21,833 nt of DNA from Ruminococcus sp. Lineage in GTDB: Bacteria > Bacillota > Clostridia > Oscillospirales > Ruminococcaceae. Position 1 is the stretch's first letter. Each line of letters begins with the position of its first letter. Shown here piece by piece: positions 7,262-14,617 of this stretch. The notes beneath the pieces were generated by a model. That model did not search any database and was not told where the DNA came from. It saw only the letters and a program-made list of their open reading frames with translations. The DNA is taken from positions 1 through 21,833 of the forward strand of contig JAILFF010000242.1 in the NCBI GenBank assembly GCA_024697705.1, given 5' to 3'. A program made the position numbers and the translations under genes.

Positions 7262-8008
7262 TCAAGCGTTGCGGGCGGCGGCTTTGATCGCCTCAATATA
7301 TTCACGTGGCTGATTCATAGAAAATTCCCCGTGATACATATTCGGAAGCTCGGTCAGCGTGCTTGTCGGAATTGCTCTGTTTATCAGCTGAGCGGACTTT
7401 TTTATGCCGCGGTTCTCTTTTCCTCCGTAATAGATACCGACCTTCGCGGTGCAGTCCTTTAAAGAGTCTTTGAGCTTGTAGGAGGTATTTGCCGTGAGAA
7501 AGGCGATATAATCCTCCTTTGAAACGGCGCAGGTATCGCGGTAATAATCCTCGAACAGTTCGTCTTTCATTTTGTACTGACGAAACTGCATTTTCGCGAA
7601 CTGTTTCTTTTTGATAAGCGGATAGCTCCACCCGAAGGCGGGGCGTATCATGGCGTTTGTCAGCCGCGAAGGAACAGCCATAGCGCTCTCGACCAAAGCA
7701 CAGCGGCAGATATCTCCCTTTTGCGAAAGTATTTCGAGCAATATCTGCCCGCCGAGAGAAAGCCCGCAGATCATAAACACCGAACCGTTAAAGCGTTCGT
7801 TTATAAACGAAACTATCTCTTCCGCGTTATCCTCAATGGTCGTAAAATGCCTGTCGCTTCCCGCGTGACCGTCCAGAAACGGGATAACGATATGATACTC
7901 GTTTTCGAGCATTTTCGCTTCCTCGCGGAAATTCCACCACGACATTCCTCCGCCGTGAAGAAAAACTATCGTTTCCGAATTACCACAGCCAAACTCTTTA
8001 TATCTCAT
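7262..8008 (-). CDS. Alpha/beta hydrolase
   Basis: A 248-residue serine hydrolase fold. It shows the oxyanion HGGG at 18-21, the nucleophile elbow GLSLGG with Ser84, a LDGHAGS loop near 45-51, and a C-terminal NMYHGEF that supplies a candidate catalytic His. The substrate is unknown; esterase, lipase and dienelactone hydrolase families all have this core. The start at 8008 has no good ribosome site of its own. An ATG 17 bases upstream opens a six-codon reading frame preceded by GAAAGGG, whose TGA overlaps this start (TTATGAG), so translational coupling is possible. It lies 65 bases before prfB in the same direction. Confidence 0.85.
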   Translation of the reverse strand: MRYKEFGCGNSETIVFLHGGGMSWWNFREEAKMLENEYHIVIPFLDGHAGSDRHFTTIEDNAEEIVSFINERFNGSVFMICGLSLGGQILLEILSQKGDICRCALVESAMAVPSRLTNAMIRPAFGWSYPLIKKKQFAKMQFRQYKMKDELFEDYYRDTCAVSKEDYIAFLTANTSYKLKDSLKDCTAKVGIYYGGKENRGIKKSAQLINRAIPTSTLTELPNMYHGEFSMNQPREYIEAIKAAARNA

Positions 8009-8025
8009 AAGCTAACAATTGACAT
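8005..8025 (-). CDS. Possible six-codon leader ORF
   Basis: Reads MSIVSL then TGA. GAAAGGG lies six bases before its ATG, and its stop overlaps the hydrolase start codon. It is the better-supported initiation site here, so it may deliver ribosomes to the hydrolase. Too short to be certain. Confidence 0.3.
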   Translation of the reverse strand: MSIVSL

Positions 8026-8038
8026 AGAGTCGCCCTTT

Positions 8039-8073
8039 CAAAATAAATGCCGCCTCCGCAGACGGAAACGGCA
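8039..8073 (-). terminator. Rho-independent terminator of HPr gene
   Basis: On the minus strand, TGCCG ... CGGCA (outer arms 8048-8052 and 8069-8073) with an inner CCG/CGG pair, followed by TTTATTTT. It lies about 37 bases after the HPr stop codon and separates that unit from the hydrolase. Confidence 0.75.
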
Positions 8074-8109
8074 CTATAATAAACTATCGTAATGTAATAC
8101 AGAAAGCTC

Positions 8110-8382
8110 TCAGCGTGCTTCCTCGGCGAAACCGCTGTCAACGAGATCTACAAGCCCCTCAACAGCTGCCTGCTCGTCGGCACCGTCGGCAATGATCCTG
8201 ATGGAAGTTCCGCCTACGATACCCAGCGAGAGAATACCCAGCAGGCTCTTGGCGTTTACTCTTCTGTCTTCCTTTTCGATCCAGATAGAGGACTTGAACT
8301 CGTTAGCCTTCTGGATGAAGAAAGTAGCCGGACGTGCGTGGAGACCTACCTGATTCTGTACTACTACATCTTTAACGAACAT
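8110..8382 (-). CDS. ptsH: HPr-family phosphocarrier protein
   Basis: A 90-residue cytoplasmic carrier that moves phosphate from enzyme I to the sugar-specific EIIA proteins of the phosphotransferase system. The active-site histidine is His15 in NQVGLHARPATFF. The regulatory serine is Ser46 in NAKSLLGILSLGI, the target of HPr kinase in Gram-positive carbon catabolite repression. His15 argues against the Crh paralogue, which lacks it. The start ATG at 8382 follows GGAGAGG with correct spacing. It is not next to ptsI here, and is a single-gene unit with its own promoter (8517-8545) and terminator. Confidence 0.92.
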   Translation of the reverse strand: MFVKDVVVQNQVGLHARPATFFIQKANEFKSSIWIEKEDRRVNAKSLLGILSLGIVGGTSIRIIADGADEQAAVEGLVDLVDSGFAEEAR

Positions 8383-8510
8383 AATAACCTCTCCATTCAT
8401 AAATTCATATTTTGCTCTTTTACTTTTGTGCGGACAAGCACAAATACCATACGTCAGCGGAGCAGAGACTTTTTGTCCTAAATCTTGTACTTATGCTTTT
8501 TGCTTTCCAC
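8383..8510 (-). promoter_or_regulatory. About 125-base 5' leader of HPr mRNA
   Basis: The distance from the predicted transcription start to the start codon is unusually long. It holds a seven-base-pair hairpin, TTTGTGC / GCACAAA, at 8425-8444. No recognised riboswitch core. A regulatory role is only a suggestion. Confidence 0.3.
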
Positions 8511-8516
8511 AATATC

Positions 8517-8545
8517 ATTATACCGCAGACTTTTCGTTTCGTCAA
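8517..8545 (-). promoter_or_regulatory. Sigma-A promoter of HPr gene
   Basis: On the minus strand, TTGACG (8540-8545), 17 bases, TATAAT (8517-8522). Confidence 0.85.
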
Positions 8546-8734
8546 CACGAAAAATCAACAAAGAACTCGATTTTCCAAAATTTCTAATGTTTATACAAAT
8601 AACAAACTGATTTGGTGGAATTGATTTGTACAGTCTCGCTAATTTTTTTTGCAAATTATGTTTATTTGTACAAACAAACTTAACAATCTATCGTTTCAGG
8701 TCACATCTTATACATTTTCTTTCAAAAAGATTGT
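8546..8734. other. AT-rich gap between trmD and HPr promoter
   Basis: No gene seen. It contains a 20-base near-palindrome centred on TTTGTACAAA around 8665-8684 and a second TTTGTACA at 8625-8632. An eight-base T run at 8643-8650 lies near the palindrome, so part of it may act as a weak terminator for trmD. Confidence 0.4.
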
Positions 8735-9451
8735 TTAAGTATTGTGCAGAAATTCCAAATCCTTGGCTGTCAGTTCGGCATTTTGCAAAAGCTCGGGACG
8801 CTTTTTGAGAGTATTCAAAAGCGACTGTTCTCTGCGCCATTTCAGTATGTTTGCGTGATGCCCCGAAAGCAGCACGGGCGGCACCGCCTCACCCTCCCAG
8901 ACCTCGGGGCGGGTGTACTGCGGATATTCGAGCAGCCCGTTGAAATGGCTCTCGTCCTCGTAGCAGTCGGGCTGAGAAAGCACGCCGTCGAGCGTTCGCA
9001 CCACGCAGTCGATAAGCACGAGCGCGGGCAGCTCGCCGCCCGAAACGACGTAATCGCCGATAGAGATCTCCTCATCGACTATCTTATCGAGCACGCGCTG
9101 ATCGACTCCCTCGTAATGCCCGCAGAGAATGAAAATATCGCTCATCCGAGCCAGTTCGAGCGCTCTTTTCTGCGTGAGGGTCTTTCCCTGCGGCGACATA
9201 TAGATAACGTGTGGTTTTCGCTCGCCGCAGACGGCTTTCCAGCAGTCGTAGATGGGCTGTGCCTGCATGAGCATACCCTGTCTTTCGCTGTAAGGGGTAT
9301 CGTCCACGCGGCGGTGTTTATCGAGCGTGTAATCGCGGATATTATGGCAGTACGCTTCAAAAAGCCCTTTTTTGCGGGCTCTGCCGATGACGCTCTCGTT
9401 CAGGGAGTTTTCGATGAACTCGGGGAAAAGGGTCGCTATGTCGAATCTCAT
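8735..9451 (-). CDS. trmD: tRNA (guanine-37-N1)-methyltransferase
   Basis: A 238-residue SPOUT methyltransferase that puts a methyl group from SAM on G37 of tRNAs reading CNN codons, preventing +1 frameshifts. Knot motifs seen are VIYMSPQGKTLTQ, FILCGHYEGVDQRV and EISIGDYVVSGGELPAL, plus PDCYEDESHFNGLLEYPQYTRP. The start ATG at 9451 (MRFDIATLFPEF) follows GGGAGG; a longer upstream frame is not needed. One oddity: the usual glycine-rich stretch before GM(V/L)M reads TPYSERQGMLMQAQP instead of the common PYGGGxGM form. It follows rimM by 16 bases, the widely conserved order. Confidence 0.96.
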   Translation of the reverse strand: MRFDIATLFPEFIENSLNESVIGRARKKGLFEAYCHNIRDYTLDKHRRVDDTPYSERQGMLMQAQPIYDCWKAVCGERKPHVIYMSPQGKTLTQKRALELARMSDIFILCGHYEGVDQRVLDKIVDEEISIGDYVVSGGELPALVLIDCVVRTLDGVLSQPDCYEDESHFNGLLEYPQYTRPEVWEGEAVPPVLLSGHHANILKWRREQSLLNTLKKRPELLQNAELTAKDLEFLHNT

Positions 9452-9467
9452 GCTGATAAGCCTCCCG

Positions 9468-9980
9468 TCAGATATCGAAAAGCCCTGCAAGGGGAGTTAT
9501 CGTCATAATGCCGTTTTCGGTGTCGATCTCGCCGATTACGTCGGGGATAGCGGGGACCAAGAGCACCTTGCCGTCTTCCTTCTTCACATGATATACGTCG
9601 TTAGCGCCCGTTTCGGTAACGTCGCAGAGGGTACCGTAGACCTCGCCCGTTGATGCGTCCTTAACGGTCAGTCCGATAAGATCGGCGATGAAGTAAGCGC
9701 CTTCTTCAAGCTCGACGTCGTCGCGGTTCATGTAAAGCACTCGTCCGCGGAGTTTTTGAGCATCTTCGGGGGTATCGGTGCCTTCGATCTTCATTATGAC
9801 CATATTTTTCTGCACACGCGCCCTTTCGACGTTAACGGGAGTACCGCTTTTCCAGTAGAGGGTCTCAAGTTCGCAGAGCAGTTCGGGGGAATCGCACCAG
9901 GGCTGCACGCGGAACTCGCCTTTTATGCCGAATACGGACGTTATTTTGCCCGTTTCGAGAAGTTTGGATTTTTCGATCAT
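9468..9980 (-). CDS. rimM: Ribosome maturation factor RimM
   Basis: A 170-residue factor that binds ribosomal protein S19 and helps mature the 30S head. The N-terminal beta barrel shows LETGKITSVFGIKGEFRVQPW. The C-terminal PRC-barrel half shows YFIADLIGLTVKDASTGEVYGTL and DVYHVKKEDGKVLLVPAIPDVI. The start ATG at 9980 has GAGG about eight bases upstream. The normal upstream partners rpsP and the KH-domain gene are not present: repeat copy R2 occupies the DNA before this gene. The promoter is not evident, so it may lie within or beyond the repeat. Confidence 0.95.
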   Translation of the reverse strand: MIEKSKLLETGKITSVFGIKGEFRVQPWCDSPELLCELETLYWKSGTPVNVERARVQKNMVIMKIEGTDTPEDAQKLRGRVLYMNRDDVELEEGAYFIADLIGLTVKDASTGEVYGTLCDVTETGANDVYHVKKEDGKVLLVPAIPDVIGEIDTENGIMTITPLAGLFDI

Positions 9981-10040
9981 ATAAATACCTCACAAAATAA
10001 AAATAATAAAATATCAAAAACAAAGCAAAAGCGAAACGAG

Positions 10041-10581
10041 CCGGAATTGCGCGTTAGCGAAACGGGGTCAAGGTGCAGGACGCCCCTTGCGGGGGTTTGG
10101 GGGCAGCGCCCCCATTAAAATCAAGCCGCGCATCGTAAAACTGACCGATTTGCAGAACTGTTCGCGCGGCTTGCTACTTCCTTTGTGCGATGTGAGCGGA
10201 GCGAACGAGCGGTCTGTGGGTACAGCGCTTTCTTTATGGTGGGGCAGAGCGTGTTCATGCAGGGGAGAGCATTGTTCGGCTGTGCTATTGCTCCGTTCGT
10301 GCGATTTTTCCCTTCTTTGCGCAACCTCTTTGCGAAAATCGCTTCGCTCTTTCGCAAATATAAAATCGGCAATTCACTCGTTCCTGTACTGACTTTCAGA
10401 ATTAATTGCTTCTGCCTTTTTGTGGGCTTCTTATGAAATTGCCGATTTTATTTTTGGTCGGGTTGCTTCTCTCTTTACCGATGATTTGCGACCGTCCTTC
10501 GCTTTTGTGGGGGAAACCCTTCTGAAGAAGGGTTCTCCCCCACACCCCTTTCCTAAGACTTTTGGTTTGCCCTCACTTTGC
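10041..10581 (-). repeat. Composite intergenic repeat, copy R2 (inverted, A-B-C-D)
   Basis: A full copy in minus orientation. Module A lies at 10509-10581: hairpin 10509-10541, and ACCAAAAGTCTTAGG on the minus strand. Module B inverted ends are at 10437-10451 and 10360-10374. The second hairpin has arms at 10350-10358 and 10329-10337. Module C arms CAAGCCGCGC/GCGCGGCTTG are at 10122-10131 and 10164-10173. The D hairpin is at 10099-10113 and the right end GCGCAATTCCGG is at about 10041. Its left edge (GCAAAGTGAGGGC) overlaps the last codons and stop of the DUF2974-like gene. It contains a longer B-to-C linker than R1. No protein is encoded. Confidence 0.9.
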
Positions 10582-11748
10582 TTGACTTTTATCTTCTATT
10601 GCCTGTTCGCTCTGCTTCCATTCCTCCGCAAACTCTATCAGCGCGTGCCGCCCGCTCTTCGCAAGCTCCTTAAATGCGTGCTTCATCGCTGCTTGCTGCT
10701 CGGGCTTTAACGCTTTCATCGCTTTTATAAACGCCGCCGATGTCTTTAGCTTGCTCTTCCCGAGCTCGCTGAATGTGTCCGCATCGGACGCTTCAAGTAC
10801 GTCAAACAACGCTTTCGTGAACATACGCCTGTTTTCGTCGTCCATGTCGGAAAGCCACGTCCTTACCGTGCGGTTCACAAACGTACCGAACCCCGACAGC
10901 TCCTCCGCACGCACAAATCTGTTCCGCATGACCTCCCACGTGAACGCCATGTGCTGCATGACCCCCGTGCCGCTGCTTCGCACGATCATCTGATCGGCGT
11001 AAAGCCCGTGCTCCGTTTCGCCCGTGAGCAGCTGCCCCACAAGCGACGACTCGGGTATAACACTTGTCACGATCGGCTGAACGGCGCGGAACTCGGCGCT
11101 CTTTACGGTCTCGTCGCGGAATCCGGGACTGTCAAGGCTGTAAACGCGCATCAAACGTCCCCGCACCTCGCCCGAGCATTTCATAGCCGCGTAAACGGCA
11201 AGATTTCCGCCTTTGGAATGACCTCCCGCAAGAAGCCGTGCATCGGGAAATTCGGCGGCGCGGGCTTCGAGATATTCAGCCGCAAGCTTCTGCGCGGGGG
11301 TCTCGGTCATGTAGCTGAAATTGAAGTCCTCCTTCCAACCCGCGATAGTGTCGTCGGTGCCGCGGTAGGCGATAAACACGGTGCCGTCGGGGAGCGTGAA
11401 GGTCATTGCTGCGAACTGCTGTTCTCTTTCTGCGGAGAGCTTCGCCGTGTAGCCGCCCGCGACGATATTCCCGAAGCGTTCGCTGCCGCCCGCAAGCGCA
11501 AGAAGCTCCGCGTCCTGCTCGAAGGTGTAGATGCGCAGCTTTTCGTCAACGTCGTCCTTGCTGAAACGTGCGGCGGCGGTTCGCAGAGAAAGTCTTTCCG
11601 CGTCCGTGCAGAGGACTTTTTCAAAGCTCACATAACTGAGCTCCGCAAGAACGAGCGCGTCCACCGTTCCGAACGGGTCGGTATCGAGGGAGATATCCCC
11701 GCGCCATTTTATATAGTCTATTATCCCGGGGGAATAATTTTCGGGCAT
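10573..11748 (-). CDS. DUF2974 (Mbeg1-like) lipase-fold protein
   Basis: A 391-residue cytoplasmic protein with an alpha/beta-hydrolase core. Supporting motifs are FIAYRGTDDT at 125-134 followed by a WKEDFNFSY segment, the nucleophile elbow GHSKGG with Ser178, and a VYSLDSPGF strand that could supply the acid. This arrangement is typical of DUF2974 proteins, which are predicted lipases or esterases without an established substrate. The start ATG at 11748 follows CCGGAGATG. The in-frame extension upstream translates an inverted repeat and is not credible. The C-terminal end (SQAK then TGA) lies in the left edge of repeat R2, so the repeat supplies the stop codon. Confidence 0.88.
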   Translation of the reverse strand: MPENYSPGIIDYIKWRGDISLDTDPFGTVDALVLAELSYVSFEKVLCTDAERLSLRTAAARFSKDDVDEKLRIYTFEQDAELLALAGGSERFGNIVAGGYTAKLSAEREQQFAAMTFTLPDGTVFIAYRGTDDTIAGWKEDFNFSYMTETPAQKLAAEYLEARAAEFPDARLLAGGHSKGGNLAVYAAMKCSGEVRGRLMRVYSLDSPGFRDETVKSAEFRAVQPIVTSVIPESSLVGQLLTGETEHGLYADQMIVRSSGTGVMQHMAFTWEVMRNRFVRAEELSGFGTFVNRTVRTWLSDMDDENRRMFTKALFDVLEASDADTFSELGKSKLKTSAAFIKAMKALKPEQQAAMKHAFKELAKSGRHALIEFAEEWKQSEQAIEDKSQAK

Positions 11749-11774
11749 TTTATCATCTCCGGATCTTAAAGTAA

Positions 11775-11940
11775 AGTGAATAGTTAACAGTGAACAGTGA
11801 ATAGTTATGGTGTTCGCTTCGCTCACGATATTATGCGCAGGCGCCACGAGCAAAGCTCGTGCAGACGTCCGCATAATACGCGCCGAAGGCGCTCCTTAAC
11901 TATTCACTTTTCACTATTCACTTTTTCACTGTTAACTATT
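11775..11940. repeat. Inverted repeat with TAACTATTCAC-type arms
   Basis: The left arm 11775-11807 (AGTGAATAGTTAACAGTGAA...) is complementary to the right arm 11897-11940, each built of short GTGAA-TAGTTA units. The interior folds further: ATTATGCG/CGCATAAT flanking CACGAGC/GCTCGTG, plus GCGCCGAAGGCGC. It lies between nth and the DUF2974-like gene. Such arms produce spurious short frames reading IHCSLLTIHF. Probably a MITE- or REP-like element. Confidence 0.85.
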
Positions 11941-11953
11941 TACGCTTGCTCAT

Positions 11954-12607
11954 TTATGTTTGATTATTGACGCATATCCCCGCCAAGATACACTCCTCGC
12001 AGCGCGGCTTCTGAGCTTTGCAGACATCACGCCCGAACATTACGAGCCTGTGGCAGAAGTTTGAGGACTTCTCGGGCGCAAGCAGCTCCCTCAGCTCGTT
12101 CTCGGTCTTTAACGGGTCTTTGCTTGTCGTCAGCCCCAGCCGCCCGCAAATCCTTATGCAGTGCGTGTCGCAGACATACGCGGGCTTGCCGAAAACGTCG
12201 CCCATCAGGAGATTCGCCGTCTTTCTGCCTATCCCGGGTAGGGTAGTCAGCTTTTCAAGAGTGTCGGGCAGCTCGCCGCCGTGATCGTCCATTATCTTGC
12301 GGCACATACCGATTATCGAAGCGGCTTTCGTCTTGTACAGACCGCAGGGCATGATTATCCGCTCGATGTCGGCTTGATCGGCTTTTGCAAAGTCCTCCAC
12401 GGTGCGGTATTTTGCGAAAAGCTCTTTCGTGACGATGTTCACCCTCGCGTCGGTACACTGTGCCGAAAGCCGCGCCGCTATCATCAGCTCGTGCGGCTTT
12501 TTGTAGATAAGCGAGCACTGAGCCCCGGGGTACAGCTCTTCGAGCAGAGCCACCGCCCGAGCCGCTCTTTCGCGTCTTATTTCACGCTCTTCATCGGTAA
12601 AGACCAT
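11954..12607 (-). CDS. nth: Endonuclease III
   Basis: A 217-residue DNA glycosylase/AP lyase that removes oxidised pyrimidines in base excision repair. The helix-hairpin-helix is LPGIGRKTA (123-131), with catalytic Lys129. The general base is Asp147 in VCDTHCIRI. A 4Fe-4S loop has cysteines at 196, 203, 206 and 212 (C-x6-C-x2-C-x5-C). The start at 12607 is preferred because GGGAGG lies eight bases before it. The ATG at 12613, overlapping the upstream stop, is only two bases from that site. It is the second gene of a two-gene unit after the GNAT gene. Confidence 0.96.
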   Translation of the reverse strand: MVFTDEEREIRRERAARAVALLEELYPGAQCSLIYKKPHELMIAARLSAQCTDARVNIVTKELFAKYRTVEDFAKADQADIERIIMPCGLYKTKAASIIGMCRKIMDDHGGELPDTLEKLTTLPGIGRKTANLLMGDVFGKPAYVCDTHCIRICGRLGLTTSKDPLKTENELRELLAPEKSSNFCHRLVMFGRDVCKAQKPRCEECILAGICVNNQT

Positions 12608-12612
12608 TCGCA

Positions 12613-13101
12613 TTACCTCCCGTTCGCGGTGAATTTTTCCATGTGATAGACCATATCCTTCTCGTCGAGCCGTTCGTCGCCGCCCTTGTAGGAGTAGCCC
12701 ATCGCCTTGTAAAAGCCCCTTGCTGTGATCGAGGCGTGGACTTCTATCCGACAGGCTCGAAGTGCGAATTCGTCCGCTTCAAGCACTTCGATAAGCCGCC
12801 TGCCGATGCCCTGCCCCTGGTATTCGGGCAGAATGAATATCGTGAAAAGGCAGCTCTCGGTAAGGCTGTCCCAGTAGGGACCGATCGCACCGCAGCCGAT
12901 GATTTTGCCTTCGGTTTCGATAACGTAAAAATGCGTCCACGAGGCGCGGCGGATAACGTCCGCGGGCTCAAAGGCGTTTTTCAGGTCCTCGATGTATCGC
13001 GGGGGATAGTCCCTCGCGTTGCAGATATCTGCGGTGCGGGCTATCACCTGCGATACCGCCTCCGCGTCGTTTGTTTCAAAGCTTCTTATCGAAATGTTCA
13101 T
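12613..13101 (-). CDS. GNAT-family N-acetyltransferase
   Basis: A 162-residue acetyl-CoA-dependent acetyltransferase. The acetyl-CoA binding motif A is LPEYQGQGIGRRLIE (QGQGIG at 95-100), preceded by IIGCGAIGPYWDSLTESCLFTIFI and followed by the FYKAMGYSYKG strand near the C-terminus. The acceptor substrate is unknown. The start ATG at 13101 has GAGGAAAAGAG upstream. It is followed within five bases by nth and driven by the promoter at 13165-13193. Confidence 0.92.
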   Translation of the reverse strand: MNISIRSFETNDAEAVSQVIARTADICNARDYPPRYIEDLKNAFEPADVIRRASWTHFYVIETEGKIIGCGAIGPYWDSLTESCLFTIFILPEYQGQGIGRRLIEVLEADEFALRACRIEVHASITARGFYKAMGYSYKGGDERLDEKDMVYHMEKFTANGR

Positions 13102-13164
13102 GGTCTCTTTTCCTCGTCTGTTGGATTGGCTATACTATAATTTATAGATTTCTTTGCATATATA

Positions 13165-13193
13165 ATTCTACCACAATCAAGCCGAAATGTCAA
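13165..13193 (-). promoter_or_regulatory. Sigma-A promoter of GNAT-nth unit
   Basis: On the minus strand, TTGACA (13188-13193), 17 bases, TAGAAT (13165-13170) with TG plus one base in front, an extended -10. The ATTGTGG run just before the -10 is the same as in the promoter of the FemAB-like gene. Confidence 0.82.
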
Positions 13194-13330
13194 ATTGTAT
13201 TTTGTATCGGCTTGCCGCGATGTCATATATTTATAAAATACATTTGCTCACAGCGATAAAATTTGTCCAAGCCGTTCAAGCGTCCGAAAGCCATATTGTT
13301 ATTTATATATAAGATATGCCAAAAATGAAT

Positions 13331-13359
13331 TTTACAAATAAAATCGAAAGTATTATAAT
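13331..13359 (+). promoter_or_regulatory. Sigma-A promoter of the ATP synthase operon
   Basis: TTTACA (13331-13336), 17 bases, TATAAT (13354-13359). It leaves a leader of about 70 bases before atpB. The rest of the 333-base divergent gap between the GNAT gene and atpB shows no gene. Confidence 0.8.
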
Positions 13360-13379
13360 TGTTGTATGCGTTAAAATAT

Positions 13380-13402
13380 CGCGGTTTATTAATATATCCG
13401 CG
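13380..13402 (+). promoter_or_regulatory. Inverted repeat in atp operon leader
   Basis: CGCGG (13380-13384) and CCGCG (13398-13402) flank a 13-base AT-rich loop, downstream of the predicted transcription start and before the atpB ribosome site (GGAGGTGA, 13422-13429). It could be an operator or an mRNA hairpin; function unproven. Confidence 0.4.
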
Positions 13403-13434
13403 GTAATTCTATTATACTTTCGGAGGTGAAAAAC

Positions 13435-14184
13435 ATGGTTCTTTCCGGAACTCTTCTGAACGCGGTAAGCCCCGTTCTGCTTGTCGATAACAGCATCGCG
13501 GACGAGATAATGGAAGAGATCGAGTGCAAAATCCTGTTCTCCATACCCGTTCCGTTCATCGAGGGCGGCATACCCGTTTACGAATCGACGGTCGTAACAT
13601 GGATAATCATGGGTGTTATTACGCTTATCTGCGCTCTGCTTACCCGCAAGATGGAGCTTATCCCCGGCAAAAGGCAGATGCTCGTCGAAACGGGCGTCAA
13701 GTGGATAAGGGATTTCGTCCTTGACAATCTTGGCGAGGAAGGCTTGCGGTACTGCCCCTATCTCGGCACGGTGCTTATCTATATCGGTGTTGCGAACATC
13801 ATCGGTATGTTCGGTCTCAAGCCGCCGACAAAAGACTTAAGCGTTACGGCAGGTCTCGCGCTGATGAGCATCGTTCTCATACAGATGGCGAATATCCGCC
13901 ACAACAAGGTCGGCGGGTATTTCAAGTCGTTCACCAAGCCGTCGGGCGTAATGCTCTTCATGAACGTGCTGGAGCTCGGCATAAAGCCGCTTTCGCTCTG
14001 CCTGCGACTTTTCGGCAACGTTATCGCGGCGTTCATCATCATGAAGCTTATCGAAATGATCTGCCCCGTGGTTCTTCCGCTTGTCGGCAGCGCGTATTTC
14101 GATCTGTTCGACGGATTCTTACAGGCATACATCTTCTTCTTCCTCACAACGCTTTACATCAGCGAAGCAACGGAAGAAGAGTAA
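13435..14184 (+). CDS. atpB: ATP synthase Fo subunit a
   Basis: A 249-residue membrane subunit that forms the half-channels for ion passage next to the c ring. The essential arginine is Arg191 in KPLSLCLRLFGNVIAA. Gln230 in FLQAYIFFFLTTLYI is the counterpart of the conserved helix-6 glutamine. PPTKDLSVTAGLAL (130-143) is also typical of the family. Several hydrophobic helices run along the chain. ATG 13435 is the start; a GTG at 13426 overlaps the GGAGGT ribosome site and is rejected. First gene of the operon; no atpI is seen upstream. Confidence 0.96.
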   Translation: MVLSGTLLNAVSPVLLVDNSIADEIMEEIECKILFSIPVPFIEGGIPVYESTVVTWIIMGVITLICALLTRKMELIPGKRQMLVETGVKWIRDFVLDNLGEEGLRYCPYLGTVLIYIGVANIIGMFGLKPPTKDLSVTAGLALMSIVLIQMANIRHNKVGGYFKSFTKPSGVMLFMNVLELGIKPLSLCLRLFGNVIAAFIIMKLIEMICPVVLPLVGSAYFDLFDGFLQAYIFFFLTTLYISEATEEE

Positions 14185-14202
14185 ACAGAACAACCAATAA
14201 AT

Positions 14203-14338
14203 GAGCATTTATTCACACCCATTGGATTCATGTAATTGTAGGGGCGCACCTATGTGTGCGCCCGTTACCCGCGATTTGAAAAAAGCGGGCGCACACGCAG
14301 GTGCGCCCCTACGTGAATTGTCCGTAACATAAATGCTC
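14203..14338. repeat. 136-base inverted repeat between atpB and atpE
   Basis: The outer ends GAGCATTTAT (14203-14212) and ATAAATGCTC (14329-14338) are exact complements. Inside, GTAGGGGCGCACC (14238-14250) pairs with GGTGCGCCCCTAC (14300-14312), and GTGTGCGCCCG pairs with CGGGCGCACAC. Almost the whole 194-base spacer could fold into one long hairpin in the mRNA, ending about 25 bases before the atpE ribosome site. Confidence 0.9.
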
Positions 14339-14378
14339 TTTTACAGAAAGTAGTAATTCATTAAGGAGTGTATAAATC

Positions 14379-14597
14379 ATGTCAGTTGCAATAGGTGCCG
14401 CTATCGCGGTATTAACAGGTATAGGCGCAGGTCTCGGTATAGGTATGGCTACCGCACACGCGGTCGATGCTATCGCCCGTCAGCCCGAAGCCGCTAAGGA
14501 TATAAGAAGCTCGATGCTGATAGGCTGCGCCCTCGCGGAGGCTACCGCTATCTATGGTCTTCTCGTGGCTATAATGATAATCTTCTTTGTAAAATAA
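14379..14597 (+). CDS. atpE: ATP synthase Fo subunit c
   Basis: A 72-residue hairpin of two membrane helices that forms the rotating ring. Helix 1 has the glycine-rich GIGAGLGIGMA; the polar loop is ARQPEA (33-38). The ion-carrying carboxylate is Glu54 in CALAEATAIYGL. Compared with sodium-type c subunits (Gln in helix 1, then ES-T around the Glu), helix 1 has Ile at the Gln position and Ala follows the Glu, so protons are the likely coupling ion. The ribosome site AAGGAG is well placed. It follows a long intergenic inverted repeat. Confidence 0.97.
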   Translation: MSVAIGAAIAVLTGIGAGLGIGMATAHAVDAIARQPEAAKDIRSSMLIGCALAEATAIYGLLVAIMIIFFVK

Positions 14598-14617
14598 CAG
14601 CAGGGAGCCGATAAAAA

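Noticed and set aside
8110..8382. Crh instead of HPr
   Set aside because: His15 is present in GLHARPAT; Crh lacks it.
11749..11874. N-terminal extension of the DUF2974-like protein
   Set aside because: The codons come from the TAACTATTCAC-type inverted repeat; a good ribosome site precedes the ATG at 11748.
14379..14597. Sodium-coupled c ring
   Set aside because: The helix-1 Gln and the Ser after the key Glu, typical of sodium-binding c subunits, are absent; proton coupling is more likely.
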